64,000 bases of DNA from Candidatus Didemnitutus sp. (GCA_017991595.1 JAGOQJ010000010.1:1-64000), one strand, 5' to 3'. Shown: positions 7,236 to 16,506, counted from the stretch's first letter. Notes: generated by a model not told the origin, from the sequence alone. Program-made: numbers and translations.

Positions 7236-8012
7236 ATGGGTAAAGTAGCACTCGTCACCGGCGGCTCGCGCGGCATCGGCTTCGGCATCGCCGAGGCCCT
7301 TGCGGCCGAAAAATGGGATCTCGTCATCAACGGCGTCCGCGAGGAATCCGCTGTCGCCGAATCCCTCGCCAAACTCCGCGCCTCCGGCGTGAAGGTCGGC
7401 TACGCCCGCGGCGACGTCGGCAGCCGCGAAGGCCGCGAGGCCATCCTTGCCGCCACCCGAGCCTTCACCGGCGGCAAATCCATCAACCTCCTTGTGAACA
7501 ACGCCGGCGTCGCCCCCAAGGTCCGCGCCGACCTGCTCGAGACGAGCGAGGAGAGCTACGACTACGTGGTGAACACGAACCTCCGCGGCGTGTTCTTCCT
7601 CACGCAGGCCTTCGCCCGCGACATGGTCGCCGCCAAGAAGGCCGACCCGGCCTTCGCCGCGCACATCATCAACATCACGTCGATCTCCGCCACGGTGGTC
7701 TCGATCAACCGCGGCGAATACTGCATCGCCAAGGCCGGCCTGAGCATGCTCTCGCAGCTCTTCGCCGCCCGCCTCGGCGCCGACGGCATCCCCGTCTACG
7801 AAGTGCGCCCGGGCGTGATCAAGACCGACATGACGGCCGGCGTGACGGAGAAATACGACAAGCTGATCGCCGGCGGCCTCTGCGTGCAGCCGCGCTGGGG
7901 TTTCCCGACCGACATCGGCAAATCCGTCGCCGCTCTCGCCCGCGGGGATTTCCCCTTCAGCACCGGCCAGGTCATCATGGTCGACGGCGGCCTGACGATG
8001 CCGCGACTCTGA
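7236..8012 (+). CDS. Short-chain dehydrogenase/reductase (SDR)
   Basis: A 258-residue classical SDR. The cofactor motif TGGSRGIG is at residues 8-15, NNAG at 88-91, the catalytic Ser lies around residue 149 in INITSISA, and the YxxxK pair is Tyr162/Lys166 in EYCIAKAG. The C-terminal TGQVIMVDGG is typical. Many such genes are annotated as 3-oxoacyl-ACP reductases, but this one closes a sugar cluster, so an oxidoreductase acting on a keto-sugar or sugar acid (as for KduD-like enzymes) is more probable. It is the last of the four enzymes, and the convergent PPK2 gene follows after 27 bases. Confidence 0.85.
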   Translation: MGKVALVTGGSRGIGFGIAEALAAEKWDLVINGVREESAVAESLAKLRASGVKVGYARGDVGSREGREAILAATRAFTGGKSINLLVNNAGVAPKVRADLLETSEESYDYVVNTNLRGVFFLTQAFARDMVAAKKADPAFAAHIINITSISATVVSINRGEYCIAKAGLSMLSQLFAARLGADGIPVYEVRPGVIKTDMTAGVTEKYDKLIAGGLCVQPRWGFPTDIGKSVAALARGDFPFSTGQVIMVDGGLTMPRL

Positions 8013-8039
8013 CGCGCCGCGTGCGCGGCAGACCGTCGC

Positions 8040-9524
8040 TCAATCCTCCAGCGCCGCCTCGATCTGTCGCGCGGCGGTGCTGAGGACTTCGATCCGGGCG
8101 TAGCGCTTGTCGTCCGCCGGGATGAGATGCCACGGCGCGTTCGGCCGGTCGGTCAGAGCGAGCATGTCGCCCACCGCGACCTCGTAGGCGGCCCGCTTGC
8201 GGCGGTTGCGCCAGTCCTCGTCGTTCAACTTGTGCTGCTTGTGCGGCGTGGTGGCGCGCTCGCGGAAACGGCGCAGCTGCTCGGCGTGCGAGATGTGCAG
8301 CCAGTATTTGATCACGATCGCCCCGTGGTCGGTGAGTGCGCGTTCGAAGGCGTTGATCTCGCCATAGGCGCGCTTCCACTCGTCCTCGCGGCAAAAGCCC
8401 TCCAACCGTTCCACCAAGACGCGGCCATACCACGAACGGTCGAACACCGCCATGCGCCCGTCGCGCGGCACATCGCGCCAGAAGCGCCAGAGGTAGTGCG
8501 CATGCTTTTCCTCCGGGGTCGGCTTTGCCACGGAGATCACGCTGTAATCGCGCGGGTCCACGGCACTGGTCAGACGGCGGATTGCCCCTCCCTTGCCCGC
8601 GGCATCCCAACCCTCGAAGACGAAGACCAGCGCACGTCCGGCGGCGAACGCCGCCCGCGTCGCGCGGCTCAGGCGTCCGAGCCACTCCTCGCGCAGTGCG
8701 TCGTAATCCCGCTCCGCCAACTCCTGATCGAGCGGCAGTGCAAGCAAGCGGCGTCGACCGGAGGGCCGCAGCGGCTTGACCACCGCCGGAGCCACGGGCG
8801 GACGCAGCCGCGCGAAATGCCGCTGCTGTTGGCGGAACTGCGCAAGCAACAGTCGGGCGACCGCGAGATCGCGCGCGCGCTCGTCCTCCGCCTCGACCTC
8901 GTGCCAGCGCGCGCCCGGCCGGTCGGTGATGCGCCGGATGAGCCGCGCCGTCTTGTCGAGGCGCTTGTAGTTGCGGTGATGATGCCAGTCCTCGTCCGTC
9001 ACTCGCCAAGCCGTGAGCGGATCGGCGCGGAGCGTGCGCAGTCGGCGGCCTTGCGCGTCCTTCGAAAGATTCAGCCACACCTTCACGATCAGCGTGCCGC
9101 CGTCGGCGAGCAACCGCTCGAAATCGCGAATGCGCTCCGCCTCGTGCGCAACGTGCTCGAGGGCGCGCTTGTTGCGGGCCTCCTCGCGGAGCGTCTCCGT
9201 ATACCACGAACCAGCGTAGAGCCCGATGCGGCCGATGCCCGGCAAACTGCGCCAGAAACGCCACTGGAGCGGATGCACCTGCTCGCTCTCCGTCGGCGGA
9301 TGATAGGAAAACGTCTCCACCCCACGCGGGTCGAGCCACTCCGCGAGCGTGTTGAGGAGATTGCCGCGCCCGGCCCCCTCGGGACCGGCGATGATGAGCA
9401 GCACCTTGAACGGCACCTGCTTCAACTCGACCTGCAGCTGCACGAGGCGGGCGCGCAGCTGCTTCGCCTGCGCCTGATAGACCTTCTTGGTGAGTCGCTG
9501 CTTGCTTCGCGTCGCCTTGGCCAT
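8040..9524 (-). CDS. pap: Two-domain polyphosphate kinase 2 (polyphosphate:AMP phosphotransferase type)
   Basis: A 494-residue tandem PPK2 protein, the usual length for class II PPK2. Class II enzymes transfer phosphate from polyphosphate to AMP to make ADP. The C-terminal domain has the intact Walker A GWDAAGKGG near residue 303, the lid-type segment FDRSWYGRVLVERLEGF near 360, and the Asp/Arg motifs of the family. The N-terminal domain has a Walker A-like GPEGAGRGN near residue 47, with Arg where the catalytic Lys normally sits, so only the second domain is likely active. That asymmetry is common in this class. It is transcribed towards the SDR gene and away from nothing obviously related. 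Confidence 0.9.
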   Translation of the reverse strand: MAKATRSKQRLTKKVYQAQAKQLRARLVQLQVELKQVPFKVLLIIAGPEGAGRGNLLNTLAEWLDPRGVETFSYHPPTESEQVHPLQWRFWRSLPGIGRIGLYAGSWYTETLREEARNKRALEHVAHEAERIRDFERLLADGGTLIVKVWLNLSKDAQGRRLRTLRADPLTAWRVTDEDWHHHRNYKRLDKTARLIRRITDRPGARWHEVEAEDERARDLAVARLLLAQFRQQQRHFARLRPPVAPAVVKPLRPSGRRRLLALPLDQELAERDYDALREEWLGRLSRATRAAFAAGRALVFVFEGWDAAGKGGAIRRLTSAVDPRDYSVISVAKPTPEEKHAHYLWRFWRDVPRDGRMAVFDRSWYGRVLVERLEGFCREDEWKRAYGEINAFERALTDHGAIVIKYWLHISHAEQLRRFRERATTPHKQHKLNDEDWRNRRKRAAYEVAVGDMLALTDRPNAPWHLIPADDKRYARIEVLSTAARQIEAALED

Positions 9525-9600
9525 GTGCGCCCACGCTGGCTGGCGGCGGCGGTTTGTCGAGCGAGGCCTTGCGGAGGCGCGACCGACTGCGACCGCGCGT

Positions 9601-11613
9601 TCAGGGCACCGTAACGCTCAAGCGCGCGAAAAACGGCGTGGTGGCGGCGGGCAGGGTCACGGCGATCTGGTTCCACTCGGCGCCGGCGGGCGTGCTGCTG
9701 ATGCTGACTCCGGCGACGCCGTCCTGCGCCCGGCTCCAGTTGACGAGATCGCCGCTGTGCTCGACGGCCCACGTCACTGCGCCGAGCGCGGCCACGGCGC
9801 GGAAACTGAAGTGCCACTGCCCGCCACTCTCGCCGGCGACATGGCTCAGGGTCGGACGCTCACCGGCGGAAAAAAGCGTCGGATCGGTGCCGAGGAAAAA
9901 CTCCACGGCGTTCACGATTCCATCGGCATCGGGATCGGCCAGCGGGGCGCCGGTCGTCTCGTCGAGTCCGTGGCGCGTGCGGAAGGCTTGGTAAGGCGTC
10001 GCCGGGGAACCGTCGGGATAGGTGCCGGCGGGGCCGCCGTCGAAAACCGGCCCGACCTCGTGACGAAGCAAGGGACGGAACCCGCCCTCGCCCGCCTCGC
10101 GCTCGTGGCAGCCGATGTCCTGCCCGGTCGCCGGCCGCGCCAGGCCGCGGATATCCTCCGTCGCCGCCAGCGTCACGTGCGCCGCGTCGAGGAGCGGGCT
10201 GCCGGCCGCCGGCCGCCGGTAGTGATCGACGACTTCGTCGATCCGGGGCGAGGCGCTCGCGGTGTAGGTGCCGCCGAGCCCGTTCCAGCCGTAGTCGGCG
10301 TCGGGATGATAGAAATAGTTGCCGCCCGAGCCGGCGGGCGTGAACGCGCTGTAGCGCACGACGCCGTTGCTACTGCCGGTGCCCTGCCAGGCGTTGTTGA
10401 AGAGGCGCACGCCGGTCGGTTGCAGCGAGCCGGTGTCGACGTAGCCGAGGTTGATCTCGCGGCAGTTGATGAAGGTGTTGTGGACGATGGTGGCGTTGGC
10501 GGCGGACTCGTAACCGTTGTCGCCACCGGAGCCGTCGCCGTCGTCCCAAGTCGTGGCCCCCGCCATGACGCAGAGCGCCGCCCGCAGGTTCGTGCCCGTG
10601 AGGTTCACGAAATAGTTGTTCCGCACCTGATGATCCTGCCCGATGACGCGCACGCCGCCTTGGTTGGAGTTGGCGGAGCCGAGCACGATGGTGTCGCCCG
10701 CGTAGGCGCCGCCGCCGAAGATGAAGTTGCCTTCGACGAGGCAGGCGTCGCCGTGGCGGAGCGTGATCTGTCCGTAGCTCTCGAGCAGCGTGTTGCGCAG
10801 GATGCGGTTCCCCCGGGATTTGTTGGAGATGATCTCCATGTCGTTCGGCTTCTGGCCGTCGTCGCGCCAGATCGCGCGGTAGAAGACGTTGCGCTCGACC
10901 GTCACGCGCATGTCGTGCGCCTGCGAGGAACTGTCGCCGATGCGGATGGATTCGTAGCCGTTCTGGCTGGTCGAGCACTCGCGCGGGCCGAAGTAATTGT
11001 AACGCAGCACGTGCTGCCGCGGCGTCGCGATGCCCGCCTCGGAGGTATTGCGCTTGAACGCGACGGTGGCGTTGCGCGTGGTTTTGCCGGTGAAGCTGCA
11101 ATACTCGATCGTGTGGTTGAAGCCCTCGACATAGATCCAGTGCCCGTAGTCGTCGCCCGCCACGCAGTCGCGGAAACGAACGTTGCTCACGGTCATGTGC
11201 CGGGAATTGGCATCGAGCTTGATGATCCACACGGGGTCGGAATTGGTGTTCGGATACATGCCGCTGCCGGCGGCAAAATCGAGCCCGGCCAGGATGATGC
11301 CGCGCCCTTGCAACGTGATCCGCGAGGGCTGCGTCACAACCGCCCCGCCGGGCGTGGCCGCATGGACGCGGATGGGATTGGCGAGGGCCTCGGCGTCGCT
11401 TGTGATCGTGCTGACGAGCGTCTTGTTCAATTCGCCGTAGGTTCCGTCCTCGAGCACGACGACGTCGCCGGCATTGAGGGTTGGCAGGTTGTTGAAGCCT
11501 GCGGCATCGCTCACGCGGCGCACGACGGCGTGGGCCACCGAGGCGGCGCACAGGGCGACGAAAGCACCACCGAGCAACGCTCGTGGCACGCGGAACAGGG
11601 AGAAAAAGCGCAT
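9601..11613 (-). CDS. Secreted polysaccharide lyase family 6 protein (alginate lyase or chondroitinase B type)
   Basis: A 670-residue exported protein with a signal peptide ending near SVAHA (residue 29). Residues about 30-400 form a parallel beta-helix with PL6 hallmarks: NDMEIISNKS, RNTLLESYGQITLRHGD and CLVEGNFIFGGG, which carry the Lys and Arg pair used in beta-elimination of uronate linkages. Around residue 560 a DPDADGIVNAVEFFLGTDP calcium-binding thrombospondin-3-like motif begins a C-terminal module ending in FFARLSVTVP. A related tail occurs on the protein at 62778. It could supply unsaturated oligosaccharides to the GH88-like enzyme at 3476, about 5 kb away. Choice between alginate and chondroitin-type substrate cannot be made here. 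Confidence 0.85.
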   Translation of the reverse strand: MRFFSLFRVPRALLGGAFVALCAASVAHAVVRRVSDAAGFNNLPTLNAGDVVVLEDGTYGELNKTLVSTITSDAEALANPIRVHAATPGGAVVTQPSRITLQGRGIILAGLDFAAGSGMYPNTNSDPVWIIKLDANSRHMTVSNVRFRDCVAGDDYGHWIYVEGFNHTIEYCSFTGKTTRNATVAFKRNTSEAGIATPRQHVLRYNYFGPRECSTSQNGYESIRIGDSSSQAHDMRVTVERNVFYRAIWRDDGQKPNDMEIISNKSRGNRILRNTLLESYGQITLRHGDACLVEGNFIFGGGAYAGDTIVLGSANSNQGGVRVIGQDHQVRNNYFVNLTGTNLRAALCVMAGATTWDDGDGSGGDNGYESAANATIVHNTFINCREINLGYVDTGSLQPTGVRLFNNAWQGTGSSNGVVRYSAFTPAGSGGNYFYHPDADYGWNGLGGTYTASASPRIDEVVDHYRRPAAGSPLLDAAHVTLAATEDIRGLARPATGQDIGCHEREAGEGGFRPLLRHEVGPVFDGGPAGTYPDGSPATPYQAFRTRHGLDETTGAPLADPDADGIVNAVEFFLGTDPTLFSAGERPTLSHVAGESGGQWHFSFRAVAALGAVTWAVEHSGDLVNWSRAQDGVAGVSISSTPAGAEWNQIAVTLPAATTPFFARLSVTVP

Positions 11614-11638
11614 CGGAGAATGGGGCAGGCGAAATACC

Positions 11639-11650
11639 TGATAATTATCA
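11639..11650. promoter_or_regulatory. Perfect 12-base palindrome in a divergent gap
   Basis: TGATAATTATCA lies 25 bases from the PL6 start codon in the gap shared with the divergent HDOD gene. It is a conspicuous AT island in GC-rich sequence and resembles half of a Fur-type GATAAT box. A repressor site for the lyase is plausible; which regulator binds it is unknown. Confidence 0.35.
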
Positions 11651-11817
11651 AATCTCCGGTCCGGCCGATGCTGTCAAACAATCGCGACATCCGTTCTCCG
11701 TCCGCTCCGGCGTCAAACGGCGCACTGCGCGTGCGATTGTGCTCAAGTCCGGCGCGCAACGGCCGATGGCCGAGGATGCACCGTGTGTCCCGTCTTGGAC
11801 GGATGCACGGCGTTCCC

Positions 11818-13539
11818 ATGTCGCATATCCTGCTCGTCGATCCCGGGATGGTGGCCAGGAAAGCCATGCACGGCATCCTGACCCGCAGCGGGCATGCCTG
11901 CGCGGCAGTCGAAAACGCCGACGAAGCCCTCTCCTTCCTCCGGCGCAACGTGCGGGTGGACTTGGTCTTCACCGAACTCGCCCTGCCTCCGACGAGCGGG
12001 CTGGCCCTGATCGAGAGCCTGCAAGCCGACTGCCTGCTGCGCCACATCCCGGTGGTCGTCTATGCGCAGAAGGCCGACCGCGAGCTGGTGAAGCGCTGCC
12101 TCGGCTCCGGCGTGCAGAACATCCTCATCAAACCCTACGCCGACGAGGCGATCTACGCCGAGATCGCCAAGGCCGAGGCGGATCCGTGGAGGGCGCGGCT
12201 GTTCGAGGAGGAGAAGTCCTTCTGCCGGCTCACGGGCATGTCGTCCGCCGAACTGCATCGCTCCCTCGAGGCGCTGCAACAGACGGCGCAACTCGCCGGC
12301 GAGCCGCTGGCCGCCGCTCTGCGGGCGCGCGATTCCACCGCCGTGAACGCGCTCACGCGCCCCTTGCACGAGCAGGCGGAGGTTGCCGGCGCCTGGGGCA
12401 TGGTGGAGACGCTGGAACGGATCGCTGCGGGCAACATGGAAGCCGACACGGCGCTCGCCGCGCTGCGGTTCGCCGCCGACCTCATCGGATTCTGGCTCGA
12501 CCCGCAGCGCATCGGACCGGATTTCCTCGGCGCGGACGCGGCCCGGATCGCCGACCCGCTCGAGCTGGCACGCGCGCAGTGGCTGGCCGCGCCGGCGGAA
12601 GGGCGTTGCCCCATGCTCGACTGGTCACAACTGCTGCGTCGGGCGGAGGCGTTGCCCGGCTGCCCCGTGATCGATTCCGTCGCGGCCGGATTCCAGATGC
12701 TCGCCAACGGCAAACCCTCCTCAATCCATCCGTTGATGGACCAGGTGGCGCGCGACCCTGGGCTGACCGTGCAGGTCCTGCTCGCCGCACACCGCTTGCG
12801 CACGGAGGACGACGATCTCACCTGCATCGAGGATGCGCGGCTCGCCGTGGGCCAGCTGGGCGAAACCCGACTGGAACAACTCGCGCGCAATCTCGTCTGC
12901 ACGCCGGAGGCCACGTTGGCGCTGCCACCGGCGTTCGATTGGCCCGGTTTTTGGACGTATCAGCGCGGGGTCGCCCGCATCGCCCAGCTGCTGTGCCGCG
13001 ATCTGGAGTTCAACAGCCTCGAAGCCGCCGCGCGCACCGCCGGGCAGCTGCACGATTTTGGTCTCCTGCTGCTCGCGCACCTCGAGCCTGCCGGCTGCCA
13101 AGCCATCCTCGAGCACACGCGGCTGCACCGCGTGCGACGGAGCGAGGCGGAGCGGCTGTTCCTCGGCGGGACGACCACGCAGCTGGCGCTGCACTTCGCC
13201 GAGAAATGCAGCCTGCCCCGCCGCTACGCGAACGTGCTGCGCTGGATCGACGACCCCGCGAGCGCGACCGAGGATGCGCCGCTCGTCGCCATCGTCTCCC
13301 TGGCGCGCGACCTGTGCCGGCAAAACCAAGTGGGCACCTGCGGCGATCCGTTGGCGGATCAGACGCTCGCGCTGGAGCAAACTCCCGAATGGGCGATCCT
13401 CCGCGAAGGACTCTACCCGAGCTTCAACCTGCGCCAATTCGAGCAGCAGGTGCACGCGTATTGCGGACGTCTGCGCACCGAGTTCAGCGGCCACCAGACG
13501 GGATTCGTGTCCGAGCTGGTGGGCCAGTCGGGCGCGTGA
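11818..13539 (+). CDS. HDOD-domain protein with degenerate response-regulator receiver
   Basis: A 573-residue signalling protein. Residues 1-120 are CheY-like, but the phospho-acceptor position holds Glu53 (VFTELALP) instead of Asp, the acidic pair at the N-terminus is Asp8-Pro9, and the usual Thr is missing; Lys105 (ILIKPY) is kept. A helical stretch around residues 125-200 with PLHEQAEVAGAWGM looks like an HPt-type bundle with a His. Residues about 250-470 form the HDOD module (QLGETRLEQLARN, AGQLHDFGLLLLAHLE). HDOD proteins act in regulation of motility, division or stress. The ATG at 11818 is favoured because the fold begins there; ATG 11803 is possible. The chain should not switch by phosphorylation in the normal way. 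Confidence 0.75.
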   Translation: MSHILLVDPGMVARKAMHGILTRSGHACAAVENADEALSFLRRNVRVDLVFTELALPPTSGLALIESLQADCLLRHIPVVVYAQKADRELVKRCLGSGVQNILIKPYADEAIYAEIAKAEADPWRARLFEEEKSFCRLTGMSSAELHRSLEALQQTAQLAGEPLAAALRARDSTAVNALTRPLHEQAEVAGAWGMVETLERIAAGNMEADTALAALRFAADLIGFWLDPQRIGPDFLGADAARIADPLELARAQWLAAPAEGRCPMLDWSQLLRRAEALPGCPVIDSVAAGFQMLANGKPSSIHPLMDQVARDPGLTVQVLLAAHRLRTEDDDLTCIEDARLAVGQLGETRLEQLARNLVCTPEATLALPPAFDWPGFWTYQRGVARIAQLLCRDLEFNSLEAAARTAGQLHDFGLLLLAHLEPAGCQAILEHTRLHRVRRSEAERLFLGGTTTQLALHFAEKCSLPRRYANVLRWIDDPASATEDAPLVAIVSLARDLCRQNQVGTCGDPLADQTLALEQTPEWAILREGLYPSFNLRQFEQQVHAYCGRLRTEFSGHQTGFVSELVGQSGA

Positions 13540-13540
13540 C

Positions 13541-13954
13541 TCAGATGTAATACATCTCAGCCTCGGTGCGCGCCGCCATCGCCTCGAGGGTGTAGGCGCG
13601 TGCCCGCTCTTCCGCGACTTCGCGAATCTCGTCCCAGATCTGCCGCATGCGCCGGCCGGATTTGCCGCCGTGGTTGCCGCTCGGAGCCAGCAGGTCGCCT
13701 TCGATCACGTGGATAATATCGAGCAACGTGATCTGGTCCGGCGCCCGCGCCAGCAGGAACCCGCCCTGCACGCCGCGCCGGCTCTCGACGAGCTTGCCGT
13801 TCTTCAACTCGCCGAGGATCTGCGCGAGGAAGTTGGCCGGCACCTCCTCCACCTTCGAGAGATCGTCGATCCGCACCGGCTCGCCGCCGGCGTAATGCCG
13901 CGCGAGTTCGCACAGGATGCGACAGGTGTAGTCGAGTTTGACGGTGATCTTCAA
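13541..13954 (-). CDS. Rrf2-family transcriptional regulator, probably of cysteine/sulfate genes
   Basis: A 137-residue Rrf2 protein with the winged helix in residues 1-85, including the VPANFLAQILGELKNGKLVES recognition region split by the wing RRGVQGGFLLAR. The three cysteines that hold an Fe-S cluster in IscR (around residues 90-105) are absent; that segment reads PSGNHGGKSGRRMRQ. It therefore resembles CymR, which senses cysteine status through CysK, rather than IscR. It lies at the end of the cysI-cysH-cysD-cysN block on the same strand, separated from cysN by a REP pair. Control of sulfate assimilation is inferred from this position. Confidence 0.85.
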   Translation of the reverse strand: MKITVKLDYTCRILCELARHYAGGEPVRIDDLSKVEEVPANFLAQILGELKNGKLVESRRGVQGGFLLARAPDQITLLDIIHVIEGDLLAPSGNHGGKSGRRMRQIWDEIREVAEERARAYTLEAMAARTEAEMYYI

Positions 13955-14000
13955 AGGTCGGGAACGTTACGCCCGCGAGCGGTGCAGCGGCAAGGCTTAG

Positions 14001-14064
14001 GTAGCGGCGGTCGTCCCGACCGCCATGAGATGTGTGCGACGGCGGTCGGGACGACCGCCGCTAC
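14001..14064. repeat. REP-like palindrome pair, GTAG-headed
   Basis: Arms 14001-14024 and 14041-14064 are perfect 24-base inverted copies. Each arm begins (on its own strand) with GTAG and then folds on itself as GGCGGTCG-TCC-CGACCGCC. A GTAG head followed by a small hairpin is the form of REP elements mobilised by RAYT transposases, and two inverted copies make a BIME-like unit. It sits between cysN and the Rrf2 gene and could stabilise or attenuate the message. Confidence 0.75.
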
Positions 14065-14127
14065 CCATTGTGCATCGCCCTGCCGGAATTGTCCGGACCG
14101 CGATGACAATCCGCCAGGCGACCGCGC

Positions 14128-15504
14128 TCAAATCGCGTAATCCGTGAGCTCCGGCCGCGCAGGCGAAGTCGGCGGGTGGAACATGCCCGCCGCCACGGTC
14201 GCGTGCGTGCCAGGTTCCACGAGGATGAACGAGCCCGTGAGCCGGTTCTCGGCGTAGCCGTCGTAGAACAGCGGACGCGCGGTGCGGAGGCGCACCTCGC
14301 CCAGATCGTTCAACCCGAACTCCGCCGGTGCGAGCTGCGGCTCGTAGCTGGCGAGATCGAGGCGGCTGACGAGTTCGGTGACGACGGCCTGGGTGGTGTG
14401 CGTCGTGTGCTTGAGCAGGAACTTCCGGCCCGGCGTCAGGGCGCGCGGGTGCATCCAGCAGAGGCGCGCGCGCAACTCGGTGTCGCCACCCGGCAGGAAG
14501 TCGGGCTTCACCAGCATCGCGCCGCGCGAGATGTCGATGTCGTCCTCCAGCACGAGCGTGATGGATTGCGGGCAAAACGCCTCCTGCACTTCGCCGTCGT
14601 AGGTGTGGATCTGCTTCACGCGCGAGACGAGGCCGCCCGGCAGGGCCATGATCGGGTCGCCAACCCGCACGACGCCGCCGGCGATCTGGCCGCTGAAGCC
14701 GCGAAAGTCGTGCAGCCGCGCGTCGGTCGGCTGGTTCGGCCGGTTCACCCACTGCACGGGCAGGCGGAAGTGTTCGAGGTTCCAATCGCTGCCGATGTGC
14801 ACGGTCTCAAGGTGCGCGAGCAGTGTCGGTCCCGCATACCACGGCGTGTGCGGCGACGGCTCGACGACGTTGTCGCCGTTCAGCGCGCTCAGCGGGATGA
14901 ACTTCACGTCCTTGATGCCGAGACGCGGCAGGAAGGTGGCGAACTCGGCGCGGATCTCCTCGAACCGCGCCTCGCTCCAGCCTACGAGATCCATCTTGTT
15001 CACCGCGACGACGAGGTGCGGGATGCGCAGCAGTGCGGCGATGGCGGTGTGCCGGCGGCTCTGCTCGATGACGCCGGCACGGGCGTCGACGAGGATGATG
15101 GACAGGTTCGCGGTGCTCGCGCCCGTGACCATGTTGCGCGTGTATTGGACGTGACCGGGCGTGTCGGCGATGATGAAGCGGCGACGCGGCGTGGCGAAGT
15201 AGCGGTAGGCGACGTCGATCGTGATGCCCTGCTCGCGCTCGGCGCGGAGGCCGTCAGTGAGGTTGGCCAGGTTGATGCGGCCCTCGCCCGTGAGGTCGGC
15301 GGAGCGCTCGAGCGCCTCGATCTGGTCCTCCATCAGCGATTTCGAGTCGTAGAGCAGGCGGCCGATGAGCGTGGACTTGCCGTCGTCGACGCTGCCGCAG
15401 GTGTTGAAGCGGAGGATGTCGACCAGCGACGGAGGAGTCGCGGGCGCAGGTGAAAAAGTCGGCGCGGACGGTGTCGGCGCCTCGGTGACGGGGGCGAAAT
15501 GCAT
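14128..15504 (-). CDS. cysN: Sulfate adenylyltransferase subunit 1 (GTPase subunit)
   Basis: A 458-residue CysN. It forms ATP sulfurylase with CysD and uses GTP hydrolysis to drive formation of adenosine 5'-phosphosulfate from sulfate and ATP. Translation-factor GTPase motifs are clear: G1 GSVDDGKST near residue 36, the switch segment EREQGITIDVAYRYF near 88, G3 DTPGH near 114 and G4 NKMD near 168, followed by two beta-barrel domains. The protein stops at the end of domain III, so no APS kinase (CysC) is fused to it. The start follows cysD after a single base, indicating translational coupling. The N-terminal 25 residues are Pro/Ala/Thr-rich and probably disordered. Confidence 0.95.
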   Translation of the reverse strand: MHFAPVTEAPTPSAPTFSPAPATPPSLVDILRFNTCGSVDDGKSTLIGRLLYDSKSLMEDQIEALERSADLTGEGRINLANLTDGLRAEREQGITIDVAYRYFATPRRRFIIADTPGHVQYTRNMVTGASTANLSIILVDARAGVIEQSRRHTAIAALLRIPHLVVAVNKMDLVGWSEARFEEIRAEFATFLPRLGIKDVKFIPLSALNGDNVVEPSPHTPWYAGPTLLAHLETVHIGSDWNLEHFRLPVQWVNRPNQPTDARLHDFRGFSGQIAGGVVRVGDPIMALPGGLVSRVKQIHTYDGEVQEAFCPQSITLVLEDDIDISRGAMLVKPDFLPGGDTELRARLCWMHPRALTPGRKFLLKHTTHTTQAVVTELVSRLDLASYEPQLAPAEFGLNDLGEVRLRTARPLFYDGYAENRLTGSFILVEPGTHATVAAGMFHPPTSPARPELTDYAI

Positions 15505-15505
15505 G

Positions 15506-16408
15506 TTAGAAATAGCCTGCTTTCTTGCGGTCTTCCATCGCGGCCTCGGAGGCGCGGTCGTCGGCGCGCGAGCCGCGCTCGGTCACGCGCGCGGCGGCGA
15601 CCTCGGCGATGATGTCGTCGACGTTGTCGGCGGGCGATTCGATCATGCCCGTGGAGATGATGTCGCCGATGGTGCGCACGCGCACGCGGAGCGTCTGCAC
15701 GGTCTCGGCGGGTTTGGGCGGGACGAGCGTGTTGACGGGCAACCATTGTCCGGCACGGCGGACGCACTCACGCGTGTGGCTGAAGTAGATCGTCGGCACG
15801 GCGAGCCGCTCGCGGCGGATGTATTCCCAGACGTCCTGCTCGGTCCAGTTGCTGAGCGGGAACACACGCATGTTCTCCCCGGGATTGAGGCGCGCGTTGT
15901 AGAGGTTCCAGAGTTCGGGGCGCTGGTTCTTCGGGTCCCACTGGCCGAAGCTGTCGCGGAAGCTGAAGAAGCGCTCCTTCGCGCGGGCCTTCTCCTCGTC
16001 GCGGCGCGCGCCGCCGATGAGGCAGTCGAAGCGGAACTCCTCGATCGCGGCGAGCAGCGTGGGAATCTGGAGCTTGTTGCGGCTGATCTCGCCCGGCGCC
16101 GGGATGGCGAGACCGCGCGCGATGGCGTCGTCGACGGTGCGCACGATGAGGCGCGCTCCGAGTTCGGCGGCGCGACGGTCGCGGAACTCGTTCAACTCCG
16201 GGAAATGGTGCCCGGTGTCGATGTTGAGGAACGGCATCGGTATTTCCGACGGGCGGAACGCCTTCTCGGCGAGCCGCAGCAGGCAGATGGAATCCTTGCC
16301 GCCGGAAAACAGGATGGCCGGACGGTCGAACTCACCCGCGACTTCGCGCAGGATGTGGATCGCCTCCGTCTCGAGGTAGTCGAGGTGGCCGAGATGATAG
16401 GAACTCAT
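15506..16408 (-). CDS. cysD: Sulfate adenylyltransferase subunit 2
   Basis: A 300-residue CysD, close to the usual length of about 302. It carries the PP-loop SGGKDSICLLRLA near residue 34, which binds ATP and performs the adenylation of sulfate in complex with CysN. Other family landmarks are FLNIDTGHHFPE, FDCLIGGARRDEEKARAKER and the C-terminal RVTERGSRADDR. The ATG at 16408 (MSSYHLGHLDYLE) is chosen because it gives the typical N-terminus; the frame runs further upstream through the 242-base leader but without family similarity. It overlaps nothing and sits one base before cysN. Confidence 0.95.
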   Translation of the reverse strand: MSSYHLGHLDYLETEAIHILREVAGEFDRPAILFSGGKDSICLLRLAEKAFRPSEIPMPFLNIDTGHHFPELNEFRDRRAAELGARLIVRTVDDAIARGLAIPAPGEISRNKLQIPTLLAAIEEFRFDCLIGGARRDEEKARAKERFFSFRDSFGQWDPKNQRPELWNLYNARLNPGENMRVFPLSNWTEQDVWEYIRRERLAVPTIYFSHTRECVRRAGQWLPVNTLVPPKPAETVQTLRVRVRTIGDIISTGMIESPADNVDDIIAEVAAARVTERGSRADDRASEAAMEDRKKAGYF

Positions 16409-16506
16409 GCAGAGTGAAAAACGAGGGAAGAATAAGTGAGCCGGGCTGGAGTGCGGGTGGGCCGCAGGGCGTGATCGCACTGCGCGGGCCGTCCGGAACG
16501 CGGGCC

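Noticed and set aside
9487..11817. Upstream in-frame extension of the HDOD protein
   Set aside because: It only reads through the antisense of the PL6 gene; homology begins at the receiver domain start near 11818.
13955..14127. Possible terminator hairpin between cysN and the Rrf2 gene
   Set aside because: The strong hairpins here are the REP pair and lack a T run, so I recorded them as repeats, not a terminator.
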